5,744 bases of DNA from Pseudomonadota bacterium. Lineage in GTDB: Bacteria; Pseudomonadota; Alphaproteobacteria; Rhizobiales; Hyphomicrobiaceae. Below, one piece after another: positions 1 through 5,261 of the stretch. Under the pieces are notes generated by a model. That model did not search any database. It was not told where the DNA came from and was given only the letters and a program-made list of their open reading frames with translations. The DNA is taken from positions 1-5,744 of the forward strand of contig JAEVZQ010000319.1 of assembly GCA_023392135.1 (NCBI GenBank). Direction: 5' to 3'. A program made the translations under genes and the position numbers. Within the stretch, counting starts at the first letter, position 1. Every line of letters starts with the position of its first letter.

Positions 1-1454
1 GTGCCCAGCAGGCCCAGTGCGCTCAGCACACCCGGGTAGCGGGGGAAAACCACTGTTTTCATTCGGAGGACTTCGGCCAGTCGCAATGCATGCAATGGTC
101 CCGCCCCGCCGGAGGCGATCAGTGCATAACGGGATGCGTCGTGTCCACGCTCGATGGACACTGCCCGCACTGCACCGGCTATGTTGTGCGTGAGAATCTC
201 AATTATCCCGTTTGCAGCCTGCTCGCGCGACAAAGAAAGCGGTTCGGCGATGTTCTCTGCAATTGCTTTGCTCGCCAGTTGCCGATCAAGGGCAAGCGTC
301 CCATCGGCGAGCCTCTCGGGCAGACGCCCGAGCACGACCTGGGCGTCGGTGACGGTAGGGCGAGTACCCCCACGGCCATAACAAACCGGCCCCGGGTCGG
401 CTCCGGCGCTTTCGGGACCAACGACCAGACTGCCATTCGGCAATACCGTAGCGATGCTGCCCCCTCCCGCTCCGATCGTGCGGACGTCGACGCTCTGGAT
501 CTTCAGCGGAAGTGAGCCGATCTGGGTCTCTGGAGCGAGGACGGGCTCGCCCCGCGGGCAGATGGCCACATCCGTGCTAGTTCCGCCGATGTCGAGGGAT
601 ATGAGATTGCCATAGCCCGCCATCCTGCCCACCATGCAGGCGCCCTGAACGCCGGCTGCCAGCCCTGACAATGCGGTATAAACCGGCTGGGTCGCGATGG
701 TCGCCGCGCCGGATACGCCGCCGTTGGATTTCATGACCGTAAACGGAGCATTGATCCCGCGCACCCGCAATCCCTCGCTGATGCGCAGGACGTAGCCGGA
801 CATGAGCGGCATGACGGCGGCATTCATCGCCGTCAGCATGGTCCGCTCATACTCGCGGAAGGTCGGCAGGACTTCGGAAGAAATTGTAATGAATATGCCC
901 GGGAGCTCAGCCGCGAGGATTGCGGCGATCCGCTGCTCATGCGCGGGGTTGGCATAGCTGTGAAGCGTGCAGACCCCGACGGAAGAAACCTCCGCAGCGC
1001 GAATACGCGCGGCAGCCGCCTTCACGTCATCCTCGCTCAATGGCTCCAGCACTTGCCCATCAGGCCCTATGCGCTCGCAAACCTCGAAGATGAGGTCTGG
1101 TGAAATGGGCCGCTCGGGCTTTTTCCAGCGATACAGGTTTACGCCACGCGGAACGTCCTGCCGGCCAATGTCGAGAACGTAGCGGAAGCCTTTCGTAACC
1201 AGCAAAGCGGCACGCGCCCCTTTGTTCTCGATAATCGCATTTGTCGCGACGGTCGTCCCGTGAGCAATGAGACGGACGTCCCGCGGGGCGGCCTCCGCTC
1301 GCGCCAGGACCGCCGAAACGCCGTCGAGCACCGCGCACGACGGGTCCGCCGGAGTCGAGGGGACCTTGAGGATGGTGATGCGGCCCGTGCGCGTGTCCGC
1401 TGCCACGAGATCGGTGAATGTGCCGCCGGTGTCCACGCCGACCACGACTCCCAT
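1..1454 (-). CDS. hyuA: Hydantoinase/5-oxoprolinase family A subunit (HyuA-like), C-terminus cut by window edge
   Basis: Reading the minus strand from the ATG at 1454 gives 484 codons with no stop, running off the left edge. Family members are usually about 650-700 residues, so roughly the last 200 are missing. Visible family motifs are the N-terminal ASKHA-type phosphate loop VDTGGTFTD (residues 7-15), HGTTVATNAI (65-74), a second phosphate loop DIGGTSTD (288-295), GAGGGS (328-333), GADPGPVCYG (about 350-360) and SGGAGPLHA (about 446-454). This matches Hydant_A_N followed by Hydantoinase_A. Known members hydrolyse 5-oxoproline, N-methylhydantoin or caprolactam using ATP, or form part of acetone/acetophenone carboxylases, normally with a HyuB partner; that gene would lie further left. 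The enzyme is expected to be cytoplasmic. The start is supported by GGAGGAGAG at 1462-1470, 7 nt upstream. Family is certain; substrate is unknown. The symbol is family-level only. Confidence 0.95.
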   Translation of the reverse strand, partial: MGVVVGVDTGGTFTDLVAADTRTGRITILKVPSTPADPSCAVLDGVSAVLARAEAAPRDVRLIAHGTTVATNAIIENKGARAALLVTKGFRYVLDIGRQDVPRGVNLYRWKKPERPISPDLIFEVCERIGPDGQVLEPLSEDDVKAAAARIRAAEVSSVGVCTLHSYANPAHEQRIAAILAAELPGIFITISSEVLPTFREYERTMLTAMNAAVMPLMSGYVLRISEGLRVRGINAPFTVMKSNGGVSGAATIATQPVYTALSGLAAGVQGACMVGRMAGYGNLISLDIGGTSTDVAICPRGEPVLAPETQIGSLPLKIQSVDVRTIGAGGGSIATVLPNGSLVVGPESAGADPGPVCYGRGGTRPTVTDAQVVLGRLPERLADGTLALDRQLASKAIAENIAEPLSLSREQAANGIIEILTHNIAGAVRAVSIERGHDASRYALIASGGAGPLHALRLAEVLRMKTVVFPRYPGVLSALGLLG

Positions 1455-1461
1455 GGCGATG

Positions 1462-1470
1462 CTCTCCTCC
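1462..1470 (-). promoter_or_regulatory. Strong ribosome binding site for hyuA
   Basis: On the minus strand this reads GGAGGAGAG, followed by a 7-nt spacer (CATCGCC) and the ATG at 1454. It is the only purine-rich site near the first in-frame methionine and fixes the hyuA start just ahead of the VDTGGTFTD loop, where family members normally begin. Confidence 0.8.
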
Positions 1471-1524
1471 CTGGCGGGCCTCAATGCAGTTTGGTTACCG
1501 CTGCCAACCGACGGTGTCGCGGCT

Positions 1525-1542
1525 ACACTGTCATGACATTCG
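1525..1542. promoter_or_regulatory. Candidate GntR operator 1 (divergent region)
   Basis: The core TGTCATGACA (1529-1538) is a perfect 10-bp palindrome. Aligned over 18 bp with the inverted repeat at 2417-2434, it matches at 13 of 18 positions and shares the exact half-sites TGTC and GACATT around a 2-bp centre. The HutC/UTRA branch of GntR regulators generally binds short inverted repeats of this size. The site lies upstream of the regulator's putative -35 and about 75 bp upstream of the hyuA start, so it could serve hyuA, the regulator itself, or both. Binding by the neighbouring regulator is inferred, not shown. Confidence 0.55.
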
Positions 1543-1549
1543 ATCAAAT

Positions 1550-1578
1550 TTGCCCCGGCGGCAAGCATGTCATATTAT
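1550..1578 (+). promoter_or_regulatory. Putative sigma70-type promoter for the GntR gene
   Basis: TTGCCC (1550-1555, 4 of 6 consensus positions) and TATTAT (1573-1578, 5 of 6) are separated by 17 bp. The implied start near 1585 would leave a leader of about 55 nt before the ATG at 1640. An ATGTC half-site (1567-1571) abuts the -10, and the palindromic operator candidate ends 7 bp before the -35, so autoregulation is possible. The -35 also forms the left arm of a short inverted repeat, TTGCC-N5-GGCAA (1550-1564). The prediction is moderate because the -35 is weak. Confidence 0.45.
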
Positions 1579-1639
1579 CCGTACATATTCTGTTGCTAGC
1601 GGATGGTCTGCTGCCACGACGGAGACGAGAGAGAGCGTG

Positions 1640-2386
1640 ATGCGCAGTGACGGAGGCCGGCCTCGCTATCAGCTGCTCGCCAAGCGGCTACGCGAAGAAA
1701 TCGAGGCTGGCCGGTATCCTCTCGGCAGCCTGATGCCGACAGAGCTCGAAATCAGCGCGCAGTTCAATGTGAGCCGCGCAACAGTACGCGAAGCGATTCG
1801 GCAGCTTCAGGTGGATGGTCTCGTGTCTCGCCGCGCCGGCGTCGGCACGCGCGTCGAAGCCTCGAAGCCTGTCGGTCAGTACGCGCAGTCAGGCAGTTCG
1901 ATCGAGGAGCTGATCAGCGATGGCTCCAAAATCCGTATCATTCCGCAGGAGATGGACGACATCGTCGCGCACGGTGAACTCGCCGAGCAGCTGAAATGCA
2001 ATGCGGGGCAAAGCTTTTTGCGTGTGCGCGGGGTGGTGGTGGCTGCCGACGTGAATCGCGATCTGCCGTATTATTGGGTTGAGCTTCACGTCGCGGCTGC
2101 TTTCGCCGGCATCCGGGATCGGATCTGCAATCACCTGGGGCTTGTGGCCGAGCTTGTTCGTCAGCAATACGATGAGCAGGTTACGGAAATCCAGCAGGAG
2201 GTCGGCGCAGTCCTTGTCGATCCTGCAATCGCCAAGCAACTGCGTGTGGCACCCGGTTCGCCCGCCTTGCAGTTCCGGCGCTGGTACTACGGAAGCCAGA
2301 GCTCGCCATTCCAGGTCAGCAGCAGTATCCGACCCGCAGAGCGCTTCACATATCGAACCAAGATTATGCGGCGCCTGACAACGTAA
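1640..2386 (+). CDS. GntR-family transcriptional regulator, HutC/UTRA type
   Basis: This 248-residue protein has an N-terminal winged helix-turn-helix at about residues 10-72, with the typical GntR core PTELEISAQFNVSRATVREA (33-52) and wing VSRRAGVGTRV (62-72). A UTRA effector domain at about 90-245 follows and ends in the family-like stretch SSSIRPAERFTYRT. Length is normal for the HutC subfamily, whose members are dimeric cytoplasmic repressors released by a small ligand such as a sugar phosphate, amino-acid breakdown product or phosphonate. The ATG at 1640 is chosen because the wHTH begins a few residues later and GAGAGAGAG (1627-1635) precedes it; an in-frame GTG at 1637 is a trivial alternative. 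It lies between hyuA (divergent) and the transporter operon, whose promoter starts 8 bp after its stop codon. It most likely controls both, through the shared TGTC-N2-GACA repeats. The ligand is unknown. Confidence 0.93.
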   Translation: MRSDGGRPRYQLLAKRLREEIEAGRYPLGSLMPTELEISAQFNVSRATVREAIRQLQVDGLVSRRAGVGTRVEASKPVGQYAQSGSSIEELISDGSKIRIIPQEMDDIVAHGELAEQLKCNAGQSFLRVRGVVVAADVNRDLPYYWVELHVAAAFAGIRDRICNHLGLVAELVRQQYDEQVTEIQQEVGAVLVDPAIAKQLRVAPGSPALQFRRWYYGSQSSPFQVSSSIRPAERFTYRTKIMRRLTT

Positions 2387-2393
2387 TCGGTTC

Positions 2394-2421
2394 TTGACGA
2401 TGTCGGAGCGCCGTTCATAAT
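2394..2421 (+). promoter_or_regulatory. Near-consensus sigma70 promoter of the ABC transporter/CoA-transferase operon
   Basis: TTGACG (2394-2399) and CATAAT (2416-2421) each match 5 of 6 consensus bases and are 16 bp apart. Transcription would begin near 2428, giving a leader of about 105 nt before the preferred start at 2533. The -10 is embedded in the left arm of the inverted repeat at 2414-2437, so a protein bound there should block RNA polymerase. This is the best promoter in the window and the only good candidate upstream of the four plus-strand genes that follow. Confidence 0.7.
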
Positions 2422-2437
2422 GTCAGGACATTATCAA
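2414..2437. promoter_or_regulatory. Candidate GntR operator 2, over the -10 and start site of the transporter promoter
   Basis: The core ATAATGTCAGGACATTAT (2417-2434) has two perfect 8-bp arms around a central AG. Symmetry continues as TT/AA at 2414-2415 and 2436-2437 after one mismatched pair, giving a 24-bp element with a single unpaired position per arm. It covers most of the -10 hexamer and the predicted start site near 2428, a classic repressor position. Its inner half-sites TGTC/GACATT are repeated in the divergent region at 1529-1540. The adjacent GntR/UTRA protein is the obvious candidate to bind it; that assignment is inference. Confidence 0.75.
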
Positions 2438-2455
2438 GAACGCTGCCTGGCCTCC

Positions 2456-2488
2456 TACCGGGCGGTATATGGGCCAACTTCTGGTCCA
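2456..2488 (+). other. Two small hairpins in the operon leader
   Basis: In the untranslated leader, TACC-GGGC-GGTA (2456-2467) can form a 4-bp stem. TGGGCCA-ACTTC-TGGTCCA (2470-2488) can form a 7-bp stem that includes one G-U pair and has a 5-nt loop. No U-run follows, so this is not an intrinsic terminator. A role in mRNA stability or translation is possible, but nothing here matches a riboswitch I recognise. The leader otherwise shows no obvious element. Confidence 0.35.
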
Positions 2489-2520
2489 CACGAAGAAATT
2501 AAGTGAGGAAACGCTTAGCC

Positions 2521-2526
2521 AAGGAG
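2521..2526 (+). promoter_or_regulatory. Ribosome binding site that decides the binding-protein start
   Basis: AAGGAG is followed by a 6-nt spacer (TGGGCC) and the ATG at 2533. This favours 2533 over the in-frame GTG at 2503, which has only a weak purine stretch (GAAGAAA) upstream and would put ten extra residues before the twin-arginine signal. Confidence 0.75.
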
Positions 2527-2532
2527 TGGGCC

Positions 2533-3543
2533 ATGCTTGAGATTTCGAGGCGGAGCCTGATGATCGGCACCGCTGCGGCTGCCGTCCTTCCATGGGGATC
2601 GGCCTTTGCGCAGACCGCGCTCGGTCCGAAACCCTCGGCGTTGCCGCAGCCGGTCAAGCTGACAGTGGGGCTGGCGAAGGTGGCCCATCTGGCACCGGTT
2701 GCGTTCATGGGACCTGATCTGAAGTCCATGAACGTGGAAATGGAGACTGCAGAGTTCGTCCGCTATGCCGATGCGAGAACCGCCCTCGCAAGCGGCTCGC
2801 TCGACATTGCAACTGTCGGTCCGCCTGATCTGCCGATCGTGCTGAGCCAGGGCCAGACGAGCATGGTGGCACTCCTCGGCGTCGGGACGCAGCCGAAATA
2901 CATGGTGATCCGCAAAGGCGTCACCGTCGAGAAGTGGAGCGATCTCAAGGGCAAGCGTGTCGGCATTGCGCCGGGCTCGACCGTGTGGTTCCAGTTTGCC
3001 GCCATGCTGGACGAGGTCGGCGTGCCCTATAATTCGCTCAATCCGGTCAATATCCAGGGCGGCGGCACCAGCTTCCTCGTCGCGCTCCGTCGAGGTGACA
3101 TTGACGTTGCCATCATCTGGGAACCGTTCGAGTCACAGGCGGTCATGGAAGGCTTGGGTGAATTCAATACGGAGCTCGATTACTCGAAATCGCAGGCGGT
3201 CGGCGCTGATCTCGGAATTATCATGGCAACGACCGACGCCGTGAACAACAAGCGGGAGGCCTTGCGCCGGTTCATTTGGGCTTACGCGAAATGGCAGCAG
3301 GAGCTCACAAAAACCAAGGAGCGTTTCGCGGAGGCTATTTCGCAGTTCACCGGCATTTCTCCGGAGATTTCGGCTCGGGTGGCCGCCTACATCGAGCTCA
3401 AGCCAGATTTATCGCTCGACCAGATGAAGCGCCAGGCTGCGGCATTTCACAAGTTCGGTGTCATTCCAAAAGATGTCAGCGACGAGCTAGACAAGTATTA
3501 TCCTGCCGACTTGGTCGCAGCCGGACTGAAGGGTGGCGGCTAG
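2533..3543 (+). CDS. ABC transporter substrate-binding protein, SsuA/TauA/NMT1 type, Tat-exported
   Basis: From the ATG at 2533 this is a 336-residue periplasmic binding protein. The N-terminus ISRRSLMIG (residues 4-12) carries a twin-arginine motif at R6-R7. A short alanine-rich hydrophobic core follows, and AFA (24-26) suggests signal-peptidase cleavage before Q27, so folded export by Tat is likely. The mature part has the nitrate/sulfonate/taurine/thiamine-precursor binding fold: a first beta strand at VKLTVGLAKV (41-50), LASGSLDIATVGPPD (85-99), WSDLKGKRVGIAPGST (135-150) and RRGDIDVAIIWEPFE (186-200). Families in this clan bind alkanesulfonates, nitrate, aromatic acids and pyrimidine or thiamine precursors, so the ligand cannot be named from sequence alone. 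It is first in the operon, 41 bp before its permease. A longer form starting at GTG 2503 would be 346 residues. Confidence 0.92.
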   Translation: MLEISRRSLMIGTAAAAVLPWGSAFAQTALGPKPSALPQPVKLTVGLAKVAHLAPVAFMGPDLKSMNVEMETAEFVRYADARTALASGSLDIATVGPPDLPIVLSQGQTSMVALLGVGTQPKYMVIRKGVTVEKWSDLKGKRVGIAPGSTVWFQFAAMLDEVGVPYNSLNPVNIQGGGTSFLVALRRGDIDVAIIWEPFESQAVMEGLGEFNTELDYSKSQAVGADLGIIMATTDAVNNKREALRRFIWAYAKWQQELTKTKERFAEAISQFTGISPEISARVAAYIELKPDLSLDQMKRQAAAFHKFGVIPKDVSDELDKYYPADLVAAGLKGGG

Positions 3544-3584
3544 CTGCTGATCGTTAGCGCTCAATAGAAGGCACCTCGACCGGT

Positions 3585-4448
3585 ATGGATGCAGCATCGG
3601 CGACACGTGTCGCCCGAATTGGAGCCCGGAGCGGCGGCAGCACGGGCCGGACGTTTCGGTCTGGCGCGGACCTTCTGCAAACGCTGGCTGTTCCGGCTCT
3701 GCTTCTCGTCATCTGGGAGCTCTGCGGGCAGGCTGGCATGCTGCCGGCGGGTATTCTCCCTTGGCCGTCACTTGCCGCCAAGGGGTGGTACGTGTGGGCG
3801 TTCGGTGAACCAGGGATGGGGCTCAACCCCTACATGGGGACCTGGTTTTCGAACGTCTACTATTCCGCCGTACGCGTTTTCCAAGGATACGCGCTGGCAA
3901 TTTGCCTTGCCGTGCCGATTGGCACCTTGATTGGCTGGAGCCCACTTTTCGCACGCTTCGTCGATCCGACCTTGCAGGGGTTGCGGCCTGTGCCGATAAC
4001 GGCGTGGCTGCCGTTCTCGATTGCGCTCTTCGGCATCAAGGACATGGGGGCGATCTCGTTGATTGCGCTCGGGGCTTTTTATCCGATCGTTGTCAACAGC
4101 GCGCAGGGCGCCCGTGACGTCAACAAAAACCTCGTACGAGCGGCCTTGATGCTCGGCGCGACCCGTATGCAGTTGTTCCTGAGGGTCGTTCTGCCGAGTG
4201 CACTGCCATCGATCTTCACCGGCCTCCGCCTCGGGATCGGAGTGGCCTGGACCGCCGTCATCATCGCTGAAATGGTCGCGGTGAAGTCGGGTCTTGGTTA
4301 CGTCCTTTGGGATGCCTACTACGTCGGGCGCATGGATATCGTGATCGCCGACATGGTGTCGATCGGGTTGCTCGGCTTCCTGTCCGACCGGGTGGTCGTC
4401 TTCCTCGAAAGCTGGTTGCTCGCGTGGAAGCGGCATCAGCGCGCGTGA
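3585..4448 (+). CDS. ABC transporter permease, SsuC/TauC type
   Basis: This 287-residue inner-membrane protein has about six hydrophobic segments, near residues 32-48, 96-118, 138-150, 155-171, 214-235 and 253-275. LRPVPITAWLPFSIALFG (133-150) is characteristic of the nitrate/sulfonate/taurine permease branch. The cytoplasmic coupling loop that docks the ATPase is R185-A-A-L-M-L-G-A192 through VVLPSALP (201-208), the EAA-type motif, with Arg in the first position instead of Glu. The N-terminal ~30 residues are basic, rich in small residues and likely cytoplasmic. ATG 3585 is the only usable start: an in-frame stop lies at 3555 with no GTG or TTG between. Its ribosome binding site is poor (GAAGG at 3567-3571, 13 nt away), so translation may depend on coupling to the upstream gene. 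It works as a homodimer with the following ATPase. Confidence 0.94.
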   Translation: MDAASATRVARIGARSGGSTGRTFRSGADLLQTLAVPALLLVIWELCGQAGMLPAGILPWPSLAAKGWYVWAFGEPGMGLNPYMGTWFSNVYYSAVRVFQGYALAICLAVPIGTLIGWSPLFARFVDPTLQGLRPVPITAWLPFSIALFGIKDMGAISLIALGAFYPIVVNSAQGARDVNKNLVRAALMLGATRMQLFLRVVLPSALPSIFTGLRLGIGVAWTAVIIAEMVAVKSGLGYVLWDAYYVGRMDIVIADMVSIGLLGFLSDRVVVFLESWLLAWKRHQRA

Positions 4449-4452
4449 GGCA

Positions 4453-5214
4453 ATGTCAATGACGGTTCCGGCCATCCGCGTGCAAGACGTGGACAAGATC
4501 TACGACGGCAAGCTCGCCGTCCAAGCTCTCAAAGACATCGATCTGACGATTTCCGAGGGCGAGTTCGTTGCTATTCTGGGTCCAAGCGGGTGTGGCAAGT
4601 CCACATTATTGAACTTGATCGCCGGTTTTGAACAGCCGACGTCCGGTTTCTTGCAAGTGTTCGGAGAAGTCGTCAGCAAACCTGGACCCGATCGCGCCGT
4701 CGTATTCCAGGAACCCGCACTTTTTCCCTGGATGAGCGTTTGGGACAACATCGTTTTCGGTCCGAAGTTGCGGGGACTTTCCTCCAGCCAATATGCTCCC
4801 GAAGCGAAGCAATACCTGTCGGCGCTGGGGCTCGATGGCTTTGCAGATCACCTGCCGGACCAGCTTTCCGGGGGCATGAAGCAGCGTGTCGGCATTGCCC
4901 GTGCCTTGATATCCCATCCGCGTGTCATGCTGATGGACGAGCCGTTCGGCGCGCTCGATGCGCAGACACGGATCCAAATGCAGCAGCTCCTTCTCGAGGT
5001 CTGGGAGCAGCACCGGCGCACGGTCGTCTTCATCACGCACGATATCGACGAAGCCATTCTTCTCGCCGACGTTGTCTACATCATGAGCGCCCGCCCTGGC
5101 TCTCTCAGAGATCGACTTGAAGTCAAGCTGCCCAGGCCCCGCAATGTTGATCTTTTGACAGATTCCCAATTCAACGAAATTCGACGATCGATTTTTGCAC
5201 AACTCCGCAGCTAG
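4453..5214 (+). CDS. ABC transporter ATP-binding protein, SsuB/TauB type
   Basis: This 253-residue nucleotide-binding subunit has every catalytic element intact: Walker A GPSGCGKST (residues 43-51), Q-loop Gln86 in VVFQEPALFPW, signature LSGGM (138-142), Walker B VMLMDEP (158-164), D-loop GALD (166-169) and H-loop His196 in FITHDIDEA. The FQEPALFPWMSVWDN segment is typical of nitrate/sulfonate/taurine importers. It energises import through the permease encoded 4 bp upstream and sits on the cytoplasmic face. Two in-frame ATGs compete. GAGG at 4447-4450, which overlaps the permease stop, is only 2 nt from the ATG at 4453 but 8 nt from the ATG at 4459, so the 251-residue form from 4459 is probably the main product. 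The C-terminal tail after residue 215 is short and carries no extra regulatory domain. Confidence 0.96.
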   Translation: MSMTVPAIRVQDVDKIYDGKLAVQALKDIDLTISEGEFVAILGPSGCGKSTLLNLIAGFEQPTSGFLQVFGEVVSKPGPDRAVVFQEPALFPWMSVWDNIVFGPKLRGLSSSQYAPEAKQYLSALGLDGFADHLPDQLSGGMKQRVGIARALISHPRVMLMDEPFGALDAQTRIQMQQLLLEVWEQHRRTVVFITHDIDEAILLADVVYIMSARPGSLRDRLEVKLPRPRNVDLLTDSQFNEIRRSIFAQLRS

Positions 5215-5216
5215 CC

Positions 5217-5261
5217 ATCACGCAGCGGGGACAACGATCTGAACGCCAGGGAGTGCGTGAT
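5217..5261. repeat. Perfect 8-bp inverted repeat filling the ATPase/CoA-transferase gap
   Basis: ATCACGCA (5217-5224) and TGCGTGAT (5254-5261) are exact reverse complements separated by 29 bp. The left arm begins 2 nt after the ATPase stop codon, and the right arm ends directly before the CoA-transferase ATG. The AGGGAG ribosome binding site (5248-5253) sits in the loop against the right arm. No T-run follows, so it does not look like an intrinsic terminator. It may form a long-loop mRNA hairpin affecting initiation at 5262, be a protein-binding site, or be chance. Confidence 0.4.

Larger units (their letters stand above)
1455..1639. promoter_or_regulatory. Divergent intergenic control region between hyuA and the GntR regulator
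   Basis: This 185-bp non-coding stretch separates two genes that point away from each other. From left to right it holds the hyuA ribosome binding site (1462-1470), an inverted repeat with TGTC/GACA half-sites (1525-1542), a plausible promoter for the regulator (1550-1578), a lone ATGTC half-site at 1567-1571 touching that promoter's -10, and a purine-rich GAGAGAGAG run (1627-1635) just before the regulator start. I found no convincing -10 element for hyuA: TTGATC on the minus strand (1547-1542) could be a -35, but nothing TATAAT-like follows at the right distance. Divergent placement beside its own regulator is typical of GntR-controlled catabolic genes. Confidence 0.7.

Noticed and set aside
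90..515. Plus-strand open frame (141 codons) inside the hyuA region
   Set aside because: The minus-strand frame here encodes continuous HyuA motifs; the plus-strand translation is low-complexity and unlike any family I know.
1236..1255. TGTC-GC-GACG sequence resembling the operator half-sites
   Set aside because: It lies deep inside the hyuA coding region, the last half-site base is wrong, and the flanking AT-rich bases are absent.
1418..1639. N-terminal extension of the GntR protein back to an ATG at 1418
   Set aside because: It would overlap the start of divergent hyuA and cover the putative promoter and operator. The extension has no domain character, and the wHTH starts normally a few residues after the ATG at 1640.
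2470..2488. Hairpin considered as an intrinsic terminator for the GntR gene
   Set aside because: There is no following T-run, and it lies downstream of the new operon promoter, so termination there would shut off the operon.
3544..3584. Gap between binding protein and permease checked for a promoter or terminator
   Set aside because: Only a short AGCGCT palindrome is present, with no -35/-10 pair and no stem followed by Ts; the genes read as one operon.
3768..4496. Long minus-strand open frame (242 codons) opposite the permease
   Set aside because: It lies antisense to a well-supported permease. Its translation is rich in Arg, His, Asp and Pro with no recognisable domain, as expected from the complement of a GC-rich membrane-protein gene.
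4606..5202. Minus-strand open frame (198 codons) opposite the ATPase
   Set aside because: It is the antisense shadow of a gene with every ABC motif intact. There is no domain pattern and no convincing ribosome binding site.
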